A program made the translations under genes and the position numbers. From positions 371,940 to 412,649 of the forward strand of contig MPNW01000126.1 of the NCBI GenBank assembly GCA_011800805.1: 40,710 bases of DNA, given 5' to 3'. Shown here one piece after another: positions 22,272 to 34,541 of this stretch. The notes beneath the pieces are model-generated. The model searched no databases and was not told the origin of the DNA. It saw nothing but the letters and a program-made list of their open reading frames with translations. Positions within the stretch are counted from its first letter, which is position 1. Every line of letters begins with the position of its first letter. Origin of the DNA: Hirudo medicinalis (taxonomy: Eukaryota; Annelida; Clitellata; Hirudinida; Hirudinidae).

Positions 22272-25200
22272 TTACAACCGGCCAAGAACGAGAGCGCCTA
22301 AAATCGTCGAGAACATCAAAACAATGGAAAGCCCGAGGCTGCCGGAAGAGGAGGTTTCATCCACGATGAATATCTGAAGCTCTTGGGAGTACGGGTTGGC
22401 CCCAGTGGAATACCTCTGTGGGCAGGAATCCCCTGTGCAGAAATGGGATTGATTAGGATGTAAGGGCTTTGGCCTTTGGGGAAATAACACAAATCGGCCA
22501 AAAAAAAGCGAATAATTTGTTTTGCGCACATTCCAAAAAGGACGTACTCGGTGCGTCGTACTGACAATAAATGCTGATGCTATTAATAACAAATATTTTT
22601 AATCGGGGAGTGAATTGATCTGATCACGTCTTAATCGTTGCACGAATTATCTTGCAATTTTCTTGTGACTTTAAAGGGAAACTCACAGAGTCTTTCACTC
22701 TCCTTCAGAATTAGGGCAAGACTTGCACCCTCGTTCGAGGTCGAACTGTAGGCCGTCTGCTGAGGGGCACATGCCGCCCTGATCGCCCTGGAGGCATAGA
22801 GTTCACGCCAATCTCTCCTCTCGTACACCTGACGAATAGTCGCGATAGCAGTTTCAGAGCATTTTCTGCTTTCATGAATTTGCGCATTACCAACGTTCTT
22901 AATACGTACACGGGCAAACAAATAGTTGTGAATGTGGCTGAAAGTAATAGGATAGCAGAGATTTCAATATTTTTAAACACGATCGAGCTGAGAATAATAT
23001 CCCCGTCCTGCACCGGGAAATGCCCTCGGCAAGTGGCGCCGCACGAGCGGTCGGCGATCGAAAAATGCCCTCGCATCCGATGAGCCCCTTGGGAAATACT
23101 TCAATACAAGTACGAACATTAACGTCGATAAAAACGACCAAAAGACTCACCCAGCATCTGAAGGCAGACACGGCGTCCTCCATGTCGTAGGTTATCATGT
23201 ACGACTTCATGTCTTCCAGCCAGTAACCGACACAGAAAAGCTGCCTGTCGGCCTGATCTGTACAAAGTTGATCGACAATCAGGCAACATGGTTTTAGTTA
23301 ACTAGTAATATTTAGTTAACTAATAATATTTAACATTATATTTAGTTTTTTTTTTTAGTTCCTCACAACTAAAACAAACTGTAAGTACAATGAACTTATT
23401 ATCAATGACTCAGACATTGTAATCATGAATAGATAAATAACAAAATAACCAATGATAAATAACAAAACGACCAATGATAAATAACGTAACGATAATGATA
23501 ACTATCTCGAAGGAACGAGGTCGCCGAGCCCCTCACCATATTCCGAGATGGGTTTTCCCGTGTGGTCGAGCGTGGCGCAGTATTCGGCATCGACGTACAA
23601 CCACTTCGGGAAGTCGTCGCACGACTTGAGCTCGGACACGTACTGCTTGCAGTCGATCATGTGTCTCGGACGCTCCGTGATCCCCCTGATCCTGGTCACG
23701 TAATGTTCCTCCTTGCTGCCAATCTGGGTGAAGTTGTAACGGCCTCCAATGGGGCAGGGCACGGGGGCCGGAGGGTTCACTGTAGGATGAATTCAAAAGA
23801 ACTTTGGTCATGATTGATATTTGGTATACGATTGATGTTGACAGCCTAAAATATTTTTGTAGCAAACAGCACAAAAAAGAAAAAGGAAAAATGCTCGCCA
23901 CTGACGTATGAATGTGTAGTATCTCCAAGCCGTGTCATCCCTATTGAGGGTAAAGGCAGACCAAGTGCACGCCTGTCTGAATATCTTCTCCTGAGCGTCG
24001 GGAGCCTTGGATTGGATGACGCTCAGCCGGTACGGTTTGCCTACAATGGCGGGGTCGACAGTGGACTTGGAAGGTCGGATGGTTTGGATGGGTTTTCAAA
24101 GAAACGAGCAAATGATATCGGCCGTTATCGTCAATCGACCGATTCGTTCGATTTAATTTTGTTTTTTAAATATTTTTCCAACTGCGACTTATTGCATTTA
24201 CACCGTCGTAATGAGTTTCTAACATTTCAGCTCCACTGAAAATCCACTGCATTGAATTTGTCAGATCGTTCCATTCGATCGACCTTGCATTTCAGGACTC
24301 GATGCCAAACAGGAGAACATGAACGAGCGACGACGTCGAAAACGACGACGACAACCTAACGAAGATTTATACTCACTCATTCTCCACCTGATGATGTTGT
24401 GGTGACGCGGCATGAAGGCGAAGCAGACGTAATCGACCTCGCTGATTTCGGAGGGAAAAGAAAACGAGTCAAAATAAATAAGGAATAAATTAATCCGGCA
24501 ACGAATTAAAAAATTCGAATTTAAAAATTTCGACAAAAAAGTGCCTTAACTAAATAAAAATCTTGTGGTCGAGATGCAAGCATAACCGAGTGACGGACTT
24601 TGAACAACATTGGATCAATTTTATGAAACAAAAGCACACAGTTAAACATTACGTTCGACACATTACATTATTTCCATGAAACCGTCCGTCCGTTCGTTTG
24701 CTCGGAAACATTTGCGAGCACGTCACGGAGACGAGGGACTCACCATCTGCCGATCGTGACCGCCGTGACGAGGTACCTCGAGTCTCTGTTCTGCTGACAG
24801 ATGAAGACGGACTCTCTGTACGTGTACTGGTCGAGCTTCGTCTTGAAGTAGATGTGGGTGATGTTGATGATGACGTCTGAGTCGAACTCCGCAGTGGTGA
24901 ACCAAGTTCCGGTGAAGTTTCGGGGGAAGTTACAGGCCGGCGTCACCATGCCCACCCCGTAAACCGACTCGCCCATGTGGCCGACGTAGGCGGGCCAGAG
25001 CTTGAGTCTGATCGGTCCGTCGTAGGGGCTCTTGAGGGAAGCGCATTCGGCCCACCTCGAAAGGGCGAAGAATCGGGTGTTGTCGGCATATTGTTGATCT
25101 GCTCTGGTGAGCTGCAAAGGGATGTTTGGATGTCGTGATGTTGATGACGATTGTGGTGATGTTGATGATGATTGCGGTGATGTTGATGACGATTGTGGTG

Positions 25201-27832
25201 ATGTCGATGATGATTGCGGTGATGTTGATGATGATTGCGGTGATGATGAAAGTTCTAAACTAAAGTTTTACTGGAGAATCAATGAGCAATAAGGAAACTA
25301 AAATTAGTCATAGATGATGATAATAACATTTATGAGTGAGTTATAAAATTGATGAATGGTGATAAAGACATGACATGATGTCCTCACCACCTCCACCATA
25401 ACCACGCCCCTCATCATCCTCCTCCTCCTCCTCCTCATCATCATCATCATCTTCATAAAAATTATCACCACCACCATGTGATCATCAGTCGATGGATCGT
25501 CGATGACGATCCAAATCGCTCACCATGCAACGGAATTTCATCCTGTTTTTGACTTCCCCGATGTCCATCATGGCAGAGAAGAGGTTCTTTCCTTCCATCC
25601 ACGAACCCATGCACTGGAATCTTATCTCTGGCAGATTGACAAAACATCGACTTTGAGTTCAAGGGCGAGTAAATTACCCTCGACGCAAGGTCGGAGTCGA
25701 GGCCTCGTTTATTCCGCCGCTCATTTCTCAACTGCAATCGACTGCACTCACTCTGACTGACGGACGAGACCATGTCCTGGCACTTGCCGAAATTCATCGT
25801 GAAGACCTGGTTGTCCACGTAGACCGAGCCCGGTTCCTGACAGGCCACCACGGCCGACTGGGGACTCGAACAGATGCTGCCCCCACCCTGGTCGACTTCG
25901 TAGGTGAAGGAGAACGTGCCCTCCCAAGTTGTTTTGCAGTTCACCGTCTTTACCTCGGTTCCTGGCAGGTGATGGTAATGATGGTGTATGCACTGGTGGT
26001 GATCACATTTGTTTCAAAAGATAGCATCAATGTTATGATATTGATGATTGTGAATTTTGAAAACAACGATGATGATGACGACGACATTAAGACGTCGCAC
26101 TCACTGAACCAGGTGATCACGTCGGCATTTGGCACAATGTTCTGGCAGACCATCTCGAGGTTAAGCCTTTCGTCTGGATAATTCTTGGAAATGCAGGTGG
26201 CTGTCGAAGCAAAAGAACCAGTCAGTCAAGGATAAGTCGATCATGATGACGACGATAACATTTGATGGATCGTTATCATAATTGACAACAATGATCGGAA
26301 TTAGGGGCCGATCCTGAAATTACATCTAGTGAAAATTTTCGAATATCCGACTCCCCTCGTCCCTCCCCGTCCGACACGAATCAACCCGAAGGTCGTCTAC
26401 CCCCTTGGTGCGCACGAGTCACTCACGCATCCAAAGACCCACCCGCTCGTGTAAAATTACTCATTAATTATTAAACTTTAACGATTAAACCGATAGGTAT
26501 TTTACAAGACGGCATCGTTGCTCACTCTTTCTGTATTGCAGTACATTGACCGTCTTGAAGAGGATCTCGTAGCACTGATAGCAGTCTCCCTCACTGTGGA
26601 TAAATATGTCGTAATACATTTTTATTTATTTTATTTTACCAACGAAGTGAGGTAATATAATTTAATAATAATGATGATATTATAATAATATAATATAATA
26701 TAATAATAATAATAATAATATAATAATAATAATAGTAATAATAGTAATAATAGTAGTAGTAATAATGGTGACGACGGAAATAACAACAGCAATGACAGCG
26801 ATAACGATCTTGACCGCAAAACAACAACGACAACGATGAGGACCACTCGAGGATCGTCTTAAACACTCACATGTTATGGAGGAGATACTTCCCGTCAAAG
26901 TTGCCGTTGGCGTCGATGGTCTCGTTGTAAGGCAGGAAGTCCACCAGTCTCGACTCAGAGGTCTCCGTGTTCGTGAAGATCGTTTCGCTGATGGCCGTGT
27001 CCATCTCCCGGTCCTCGAGGGAGAACCACTTGGACACCACGAAGTTGGGAAAGGTCAAGTACTGGGCACCTGGATGGAATCAATAATAAGATAGTGGTGA
27101 TGATGATGAAGAAGAAGATGATGGTGGTGGCAGCAATGATGATGGTAGTTGTGTTTGTGATGCTGGGATGATGTTGTTGGTGCTGATAATAGTTGTAAGG
27201 CATTTGTTGGTGCTTGTAGTGAGTGTGATAATTAGTGATAATTATAATAATTATTATAATAGTGATAATGATGGCTGTAGTAATGATAATGAATGTCATT
27301 TAAGCCCAACCCTCTGGCATGAATATCTAATGAGATCAATAAGACTGAATTGGAGATGATGGCTGATAATAATTAAGTACGCAATCTAATTACTAATTAA
27401 TTATTCATACTAATTAAATATTCTGGTCATTTTATTAGCAGCTATTTTAGTTAAGATCTTTTCTTGTGTGGATTAAATTAGCTGATCTTATGTCAAACTA
27501 TTGCACAAGCTTAAATGTGCAAATTAAGCTCCAAATCTTTTCAAGAGAGATTTTATATTAAAACTTAATCGAAACGAAATTGAAACGTTGAATATTATTC
27601 CTTGAATAGAAAACTCGTCCTTCTATTTACTTGAACAAAAACCGCATCTCTAATGCCTATTTCTGAACTTCAACAAAACTAATTACAATTACACAATTAC
27701 AACTGTAAACGAGAAGCTAAGGAAACCTTTCGAATTGTAAACAACCTTACCTGACAGACATATCCAAGGCTGAAGAGCCAGTAACAGAACTCCGATGTAT
27801 TTAAAAACTGCGCTCGTTTTACAGCCAGCCAT
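22272..27832 (-). CDS. Secreted, probably GPI-anchored Cys-rich protein (659 aa, 13 exons), DUF7042-7045-like
   Basis: Exons: 27832-27751, 27069-26871, 26593-26526, 26200-26105, 25961-25752, 25627-25524, 25111-24744, 24441-24377, 24040-23906, 23779-23537, 23257-23151, 22828-22687, 22432-22272. Every junction has GT/AG and matching phase, and the total is exactly 660 codons. The protein starts with a signal peptide (hydrophobic YIGVLLLALQPWICLSG) and ends in a hydrophobic tail after a Ser-Gly-rich stretch (SSSGS, then LGLSIVLMFSTILGALVLG), the form of a GPI-attachment signal or a terminal membrane helix. The ectodomain has regularly spaced Cys and candidate N-glycosylation sites (NET, NFT, NIT). 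Blocks such as CNFPRNFTGTWF, CKTTWEGTFSFTYEV, CPIGGRYNFT and FRCWVYERRDW match my recollection of the arthropod DUF7042-DUF7045 repeat family, whose function is unknown. The identification is from memory; the gene structure is well supported. It is expected at the cell surface or extracellularly. Confidence 0.85.
25134..25250. repeat. 21-bp minisatellite in an intron of the secreted-protein gene
   Basis: Five to six copies of GATGTTGATGATGATTGCGG plus T, alternating with a GACGATTGTGGT variant. It starts only about 25 bp upstream of the acceptor for exon 7 (25111). Confidence 0.85.
26640..26770. repeat. AAT microsatellite in an intron
   Basis: AAT/ATA array within the intron between exons 2 and 3 of the 22272-27832 gene. 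Another irregular GAT/AAT patch lies at 27085-27300 in intron 1. Confidence 0.9.
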
Positions 27833-30755
27833 TTGTAAACATAAAGTTTTATTATTGATTAATGAAATTATACGCCAGTTTATCTTCTTCTTTTATTATC
27901 GATAAAGTATGTTTTAGAATCAAAAACAGTGCATGATTGCAATCTGGGATCTATCCAACAAAGGTATCGCCTTGCAACTAGAATGTTACAGGTGCGAATA
28001 AACTCGACAATAGATTAGTTACGATTCGGACTCAAATTACAGAAATTAAGATGGTCGTTCAAATTATTAAAAATAATAAAATATAAATTATTTTAATATG
28101 TAAATTAAAAAAACAAGTGAGTTTCGTTTTAACTTAATTGGATATTTTTAGTCAACACTCGACAGGGTGTTTAGTTGCGCTGAGAGCGATTTGGAAAAGC
28201 AGTTGACCACATTTCGGTGAATTGTCAGTTTTGACAGATTAAATTGCAACTAAATAATTATAATATTGTGTTTTTAATGCGTTAACAACTTTGTTTTATT
28301 GCTGGTTTATGTTGATTCTTGAATTGTGAGCGTACATTAATATTTACTTTGTTTTTTTTCGTTTTATTGTATTATTCGATGTTCATATACTTTTAAATTA
28401 TTAATAAATGAATTGTTACATCGGAAAAAAGGCATTTAAAAATATTTGTAGTAAAAAAAGTTTAATTATTTTATTAATTAATTAATAATAATTTTAAATT
28501 AATTATTACGTCTTATTAAAACCATTCGGTTAATGTAAATCCGTTTTCTCATATTTCTTTTCGTATTTCCGGTGCTGGCCGGCATTTTGAATCCTGCGTT
28601 GGTAGCTGGATTAAATGGACGGCCTTATGCAGCTGCTTGTCAGGATCGTTAATATTTGTAGTAATTCGCTTTAGTAATGAATGCTTGAGAGTCCTCTATA
28701 AACTGCTTTGTTTTTGTTTAAAATTCACCCTGTATTTCGTTTTGAAAGACGTGTGAATTGTTTTTCGACGGGCCGATGCAAATAAAAGCTTTGCAATTAT
28801 TAAGCGATTTCCTTTGTCTGGAAGTACAATCGATTGGGTTCGGTCTGGGAGAAAAAAAATCGCCGGAATTTGCTAATCGAAAGCCGGATGTTAGAATATC
28901 TAAAACAATTGAGAAATCGTAAGCAAATGATTTCCTTGTAATGCCCGGTCTTCGGATTCAGCGGTGTGATTCATGGATTCACCGATGATCACTATGGAAA
29001 GGACGATTATGAATATTTCCTGGGCCCTTTTTGCGACGAAATAGAATAAAAAGCTTGGGTAAGCGAAAATAAACTTTGGTAAGAAGCAAATTGCATTAGG
29101 AGACAATAAGCGTGCATAAAGGTTACATTGATCCAGCACATCTTTTATCGAAGGATAGTGTTTGTGTTGCGTGGAAAATGGATTTTTGTTATTCAACTCC
29201 GTTAAGTAATTCAAGGGTTTGCAAAAAAATCCCCAAGAGATGGCCACCTCGGGATATCCAAAATCTTGCAGGCATGGGGCTGACCGAGTCGGATCGCCTC
29301 TGAACTGTTCAAATTGCGGACGTATTGTAGTGTCAGTCATGTTTTCGTTACTAGTTTGGCTGTTGCTGCTGTCTGCGTGTGACCCGAAATCCTTCCTGGG
29401 ATGAGGAGGATTGAGTTCGAGGCGGATGAGCCGCTCTGGGTCAGGTAGAATGTTAGGGTTTGTTTCATTTTTGCCGAGATAAAAATGACCTGTTCTACAG
29501 TAATTTCCAAATGTTCGAGAAAAATAGGGTGAAAATAAGGCAAAGAAAGAACCGGGGATTTTGTAGAGGGCGGTTCGGGACGTCAAAGAAGAGGGTGGAT
29601 TATCCAGCCCTCAGAATAAAAAATTAAAATAATTACAGAGCACCCGATGAGAACTTTTACGCGCTTTCAATCGATGGCGATGATGGTGAAGCTTGGAGAA
29701 AATTTAAGATTCTGAATAAAGGGATCGGGTGCAGGCGAACTTTGAAATTATGGTGGTTATTCTCAACGCCATTTGTCTCGTCTTCTGTTCTGTCTGTTTG
29801 ATTTGTCTGTCTCTTCCGATGTCTTCCCATGCCTGCGTGCTAAAGCGTTCGATTGTTCACTTCCAGACTGTACGTCTAACTTTTCCATTGGACAAGCTTT
29901 TAGAATTACAAATACAATCGAGATCAAACATATTTGATGAAGAAAGCGATTAAAAGGACAAACAAGGACGTCTCCGCGTTATCCGGCTAGCAATTCCATC
30001 GATTTCAAGTTAAACTTTGAGTCCGGAGAAAGGTTTCGCAAATTTCAAACCTTCTGTGAGTTGATGAATGGCTGAGAATTTTTTCCCAACGGATCGATCG
30101 AAATTTCTAATTGTCTGCGATGCTTTGTTTAAGAGGATTCCCTTACATTCAGGGAACATTTTGCTCGCCGTAATGTTTCAAAGAGTGTTGGACCCGCCGT
30201 CGAGTGAGAAATTGAAAAGTGCCAACACTATATTTAAAGATACCTTTAATAATAAGTGCACACCTGTTGCATACAGTTAATGTGAAGTTACTGTTTTATT
30301 ATGGCTATTGATTGGTGGGACAGAAACCAAACCGAGTCTGATATTAAGAAAATAGGGAAATGGTAAAATATTATTGGGCTGATGTTTAGTCTCGAATGTG
30401 GTTTTGAAATGCTTTTCCATTCAAAGATTTTGTTGTTCCAGGATCGGAGTCATGTTTCCATGGCATTGGTTCGACTGAACAAAACCGATCGAAGGAGTTA
30501 TTAGTACTTAAAAAAAAAAAGGACTTAAAGGACTTCATTTGGAGTGGGGGAGGGGAGGGATGAATCCTGTTTCCCCCCTCGAGCAGTTGTTGCCCCCCTG
30601 ACTTTTGGTGAGAAACATAAAAGGTCATCTCATCAGGTTGAGCGAGGGATCGATCCCCGGTAAAAACTGAAATGACGTCCCTGTTCATTAGTCAGAGAGG
30701 TCTCTGGTCAGAGAGGTCGAGCTTATATGAATACATTTCTTCAAAAATTACAAAA
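27833..30755. other. AT-rich intergenic stretch without a supportable gene
   Basis: Contains the upstream region of the 22272-27832 gene (no clear TATA element), poly-A/T runs, and a 228-codon reverse-strand ORF at 28900-29586. That ORF has no recognisable domain and no splice-consistent partner exon, and its composition is like the surrounding DNA, so I do not call it a gene. 30530-30700 includes a G-rich stretch and a short GGGATCGATCCCC palindrome of unknown meaning. Confidence 0.5.
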
Positions 30756-30850
30756 GTGCTCCCGCATGGTCGAATAGTTAAGAGTTCCGTCTCTCGCGAT
30801 GGTAGCACGGGTTCGAATCCCGTTGGGGGAGCACCATCCTAACCATCCAG
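30756..30850 (+). mobile_element. tRNA-derived SINE-like element, copy 1
   Basis: Begins GTGCTCCCGCATGG and ends GGGGGAGCACC, so the ends pair like an acceptor stem. Inside are a box-A-like TGGTCGAATAGTTAAGAG and a consensus box B, GGTTCGAATCC, in a perfect T-arm (ACGGG loop CCCGT). The stem pairing is one to two bases longer than in a normal tRNA, and similarity to the copies near 32700-32885 runs on into the 3' flank (CACC-TCCTAA), which argues for a SINE family over a working tRNA gene. Confidence 0.6.
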
Positions 30851-31303
30851 CTATGCAGCGGACGTTGATAAACAATTATTACAAATGACAAAAATGATAG
30901 CGTCCACGATCATCGCATCGGAGCGTTATCATCATCGATGTGTTAATAAGGTGTCACCTATAATTAAACAATTGAAAGTTATTAGTCACGTCGATACCAT
31001 TATAAGGACCAGATACGACGTGCAGACGTCAGAGGGGACCTGCTATTGACTTCGTACCGTCCGAGATCAGTGCCTGGTTAAGGGATGCGACACATCACAG
31101 GGGCCTCCACAAATCAAAGAAACTTTTTTGCTTGTCAGGGGTTTGGGCAACAGGACTGGCGCAGAGGCTTTTGGGCCTCCACCACCACCATGCTACAACG
31201 GGACCTCCACCTGGGTAGATCCGGCGAGCCTGAGATCGATCGATCGATCGATGCAGCAATCTCCTGCCTTTTGTGATGGAAAGAATGATCCAGTGTCTCA
31301 CTG

Positions 31304-31558
31304 ATCCATGGGAATGGAAAAGCAACAGTCAGAAGTCTCTTCATTGAGACAAACTCGACGGAAATGCGTGATTCATTCATTCGTTAGTTCGTTCGTTCGT
31401 TCGTTCATTCGTTCGTTCGTTCATTCGTTCNATCCATGGGAATGGAAAAGCAACAGTCAGAAGTCTCTTCATTGAGACAAACTCGACGGAAATGCGTGAT
31501 TCATTCATTCGTTAGTTCGTTCGTTCGTTCGTTCATTCGTTCGTTCGTTCATTCGTTC
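31304..31558. repeat. Exact 127-bp direct duplication flanking an N (assembly join)
   Basis: 31304-31430 and 31432-31558 are identical as far as I can align them, separated by a single N at 31431. Both copies end inside a GTTC tetranucleotide array that continues to about 31610. This is the pattern of two overlapping contig ends joined without merging. Confidence 0.9.
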
Positions 31559-32040
31559 ATTCATTCATTCGTTCATTCATTCGTTCATTCATTAATTCAT
31601 TCATTACTTGCTTACTTAATTATTTATCAACATGGAACAGTATTTAATAAATATTGCCAGGTTTTGAACACCCTTCCGTGCTGTTGCGTTCCTGCCAATA
31701 CCTGTCTCCAGGTTGGAAATTGAAACTGAAGCGCGGTCGGGTTGGTAGCACAGCAGAATATTCAGCCTTATAGCTACATGTACGTCCTTAGAAACTGGCA
31801 GACGATTTATGAGAGGGAGTTTGTCATCGCTTCCATTGTCCTTGATGAGATCGGACATTTTCAACAACTCAAAATGAATGAAAATTTATTTCGCAAAGAA
31901 ATACAAATAACAACGATGATGACGACGACGCCGACGACGATGACGATGACGGCGACGATGATGATGACGACGACGACGAGGATGACGACGAATATGACGA
32001 TGACGACGACGATGACGACATTCTATGATGATAATAACAG
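31559..32040. repeat. ATTC array and GAT/GAC microsatellite
   Basis: ATTC/GTTC array to 31612, then a GAC/GAT array at 31912-32020. The stretch between is unique with no gene. 32041-32617 is AT-rich and holds nothing I can support. Confidence 0.85.
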
Positions 32041-32617
32041 TAATGGAACGCTTGCGTTTTAGTGACGATAATAAGAGAGTCACAATTTTTCCAACAAAAT
32101 GTTGTGCCATTTTTGACGCCTTTTTCAGATTTTTTTTTGTTCTCAACAGTGATTTATGACCGAAAGTATTTCATGGCTGTCTCTAAGATTATATTTGTGC
32201 CACAATCTCTGGGTTTCTTAACTCGTGCTTGCTCACAAATCCTGCTAAATATTGTGGGAATGAATGGTCTCCCATCATATGATGATATGTAATATTTTAT
32301 AATAACTTTATTCTTTGTAATAATAATTTTACTCGATAATTTTGTTTTTGTAGTACTAATTTTCTTGATGCCTTGTACTTAAATTGGTATCAGTTGTGAT
32401 TGTTGTAACTAGGAAGTCTATCAACATGAGCAGTATTTGGAAATGGGCTAGTTTCACTATTTTTTTGTATTAATAGACATTGATATGGAATCTTAGACTA
32501 GTCATATTAATAACTACAAAATTATCTTGATAATTAGGGGATTACATAATAATTATGACAATGTAATTATGATATAATAGCTTTTTTAAACCGGCTTCGC
32601 CAGTCAAACTCATTTTT

Positions 32618-32856
32618 TATCCATTATAATTTATTTTATTATTTTCAAATTCAGCCAGTTACTTGCCCTCAAAGAACTAGGCGATTAGGACGGTGCTACC
32701 GCAACGGGACTCGAACCCGTGCTGCCATCGCGAGAGNTATCCATTATAATTTATTTTATTATTTTCAAATTCAGCCAGTTACTTGCCCTCAAAGAACTAG
32801 GCGATTAGGACGGTGCTACCGCAACGGGACTCGAACCCGTGCTGCCATCGCGAGAG
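32618..32856. repeat. Exact 119-bp direct duplication flanking an N (assembly join)
   Basis: 32618-32736 and 32738-32856 are the same sequence on either side of a single N at 32737. The duplicated piece includes part of a SINE-like element, so that element appears one and a half times. It is most simply an unmerged contig overlap. Confidence 0.9.
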
Positions 32857-32885
32857 GTCTTAAAAATTAGAATATGCGGGAGCAC
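32799..32885 (-). mobile_element. tRNA-derived SINE-like element, copy 2
   Basis: On the minus strand it starts GTGCTCCCGCATA, carries CTCTCGCGATGGCAGCACGG and box B GGTTCGAGTCC, and ends CGGTAGCACCGTCCTAA. It matches copy 1 over most of its length, including past the tRNA-like 3' end, but its box A region is decayed. The piece 32679-32736 is its 3' part repeated by the assembly join. Confidence 0.6.
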
Positions 32886-34541
32886 AATGCTTCCTGCTTT
32901 CAGTAGCTCTCGAGTTTAAAGCTGGATTTAGGAAAAGGTGAATGTTGGAAAACTTGAAAGTTGAAAATAGCACAGTTGACCTAAGAATGGCAGAGAATGA
33001 CGTGTGCAAATTTCAAGTCGCTACTGTTCACCGTTTGGGAGGAGTTCTTGGGACAGACAGACATACACACGCATTTTCTGTTTTAGATTACAGATTTATA
33101 TATATTTTAGTTATTATAAACAATAAATGAAAATAATACAATAACAACAAAGCCACTGACGATCCTACGATGCAAAAAACATTTGCGGATTTCTCGAAAA
33201 ATTATTTTTAAGTTTTCTTTGAGGATTTTAACAAAATCAATGGAAGATTTCTTTGGTGTTTCTTGGTTTAAAAAAAAGTATTTTGTTAACTTTCTCAAAT
33301 ATAAATTTTTCTTCTACAATTTGCTGCTGTTGTTGTTGCTGTTAATTATTGTAACAAAACAATGTTTCTCTTCTTACCTTTGGTAAAAACAAAACGCGCC
33401 CTCCGAAACCACTCAAGGAATTATTGCTGCAGGTCACGAAACACAGGTTAGAGGTGGAGTGGGTGTATCGGTATACATAGGACCGCGAGAGGTGGGGAAA
33501 GTGCCCAGGGGCCCGACAATTTTTGGGGGTCCGCCAGGGTTTTAAAGTATTATTAAAACTACAATCACGATCAAAAATAAATCTCAATTGATTCTGAAAA
33601 ATCATACAACAACAACAATTACAGTAAGGGCAGTTACTTATAAAAAAAGCTCTTTTGTATTCTGCCGATAGTCAGGACCCCCATTTACTGTCAATTTGGT
33701 AAAGGAAAAGCAAAAAAGTCTTGATTGTAATATTTTAATAACTAAATTTTAATATTTTTAAACCCGGGCTGGCCCCAAAATATTGCCCCCATTCGTTGGC
33801 CCTGGTTATAGCTCATCCCTGCCAACCAAAAGGTTTCCAAACGGTAAAGAATGTCTGAAGGAAATGGAAAGAATGAATGGAAACGAGTGAACAATCTATC
33901 TCTTGAGGAGACGTCATAAAGACTCGCACAGGTGACGATCAATGGATAGGTCTGGAAATTCACTTGCTAGCTTACTTCTCAGGTTGGTTTTTTGAATTTG
34001 TTCACAGTCGGGTGAATAAATTTGAATAATGAATGAATAAATAAATAAATAAATAATTTTTACTAATAAATTCATGACCATCATTTGATCGGTGAGGATT
34101 TATCGTAAGGTTTTTTTGAAGAAAACGTCCAAGCACAGACAGGACGACATTGTAATTCCGTTACATTCGATAGAATAATTGTTTATTTCGTGATTTAATT
34201 TTTTATTTAAGTAAGGGTGAAATCGATTTCTTCCAAGAAATTCTTTATCTGAACGGTTGAGAGAATTCCTTGAATCGACCACGGATGAATGATCGCCTGG
34301 ATTATATCATTTTTTGATCATAATTACAATGTTTTTCTGGAAATATGCTCACTATTAATATAATAACTAATAATCGGCTATCAAACTAACATTACTAAAT
34401 TTAAAATAAACAAGTTTTGTTTTATATCATTATCAATTAATCGTCATGAATAGGATTAATTAAATAGGATTAATAACGGCCATGAAATAATCGTTAGAGA
34501 GTTTCCTTTGATTTAAAAATTTAGTGGATGCTTCTAGAGGA
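32886..34541. other. Intergenic stretch without a supportable gene
   Basis: AT-rich with an AATA array at 34036-34054. Two GC-richer patches (33480-33545 and 33755-33800) contain GGGCCCGACA- and GGCTGGCCCC-like words and may be decayed repeats. ORFs here are short and mutually overlapping. Confidence 0.45.

Noticed and set aside
30756..30834. Functional tRNA gene
   Set aside because: The T-arm and box B are excellent, but the terminal stem is over-long, the anticodon arm is unclear, and similarity to the second copy extends beyond the tRNA end.
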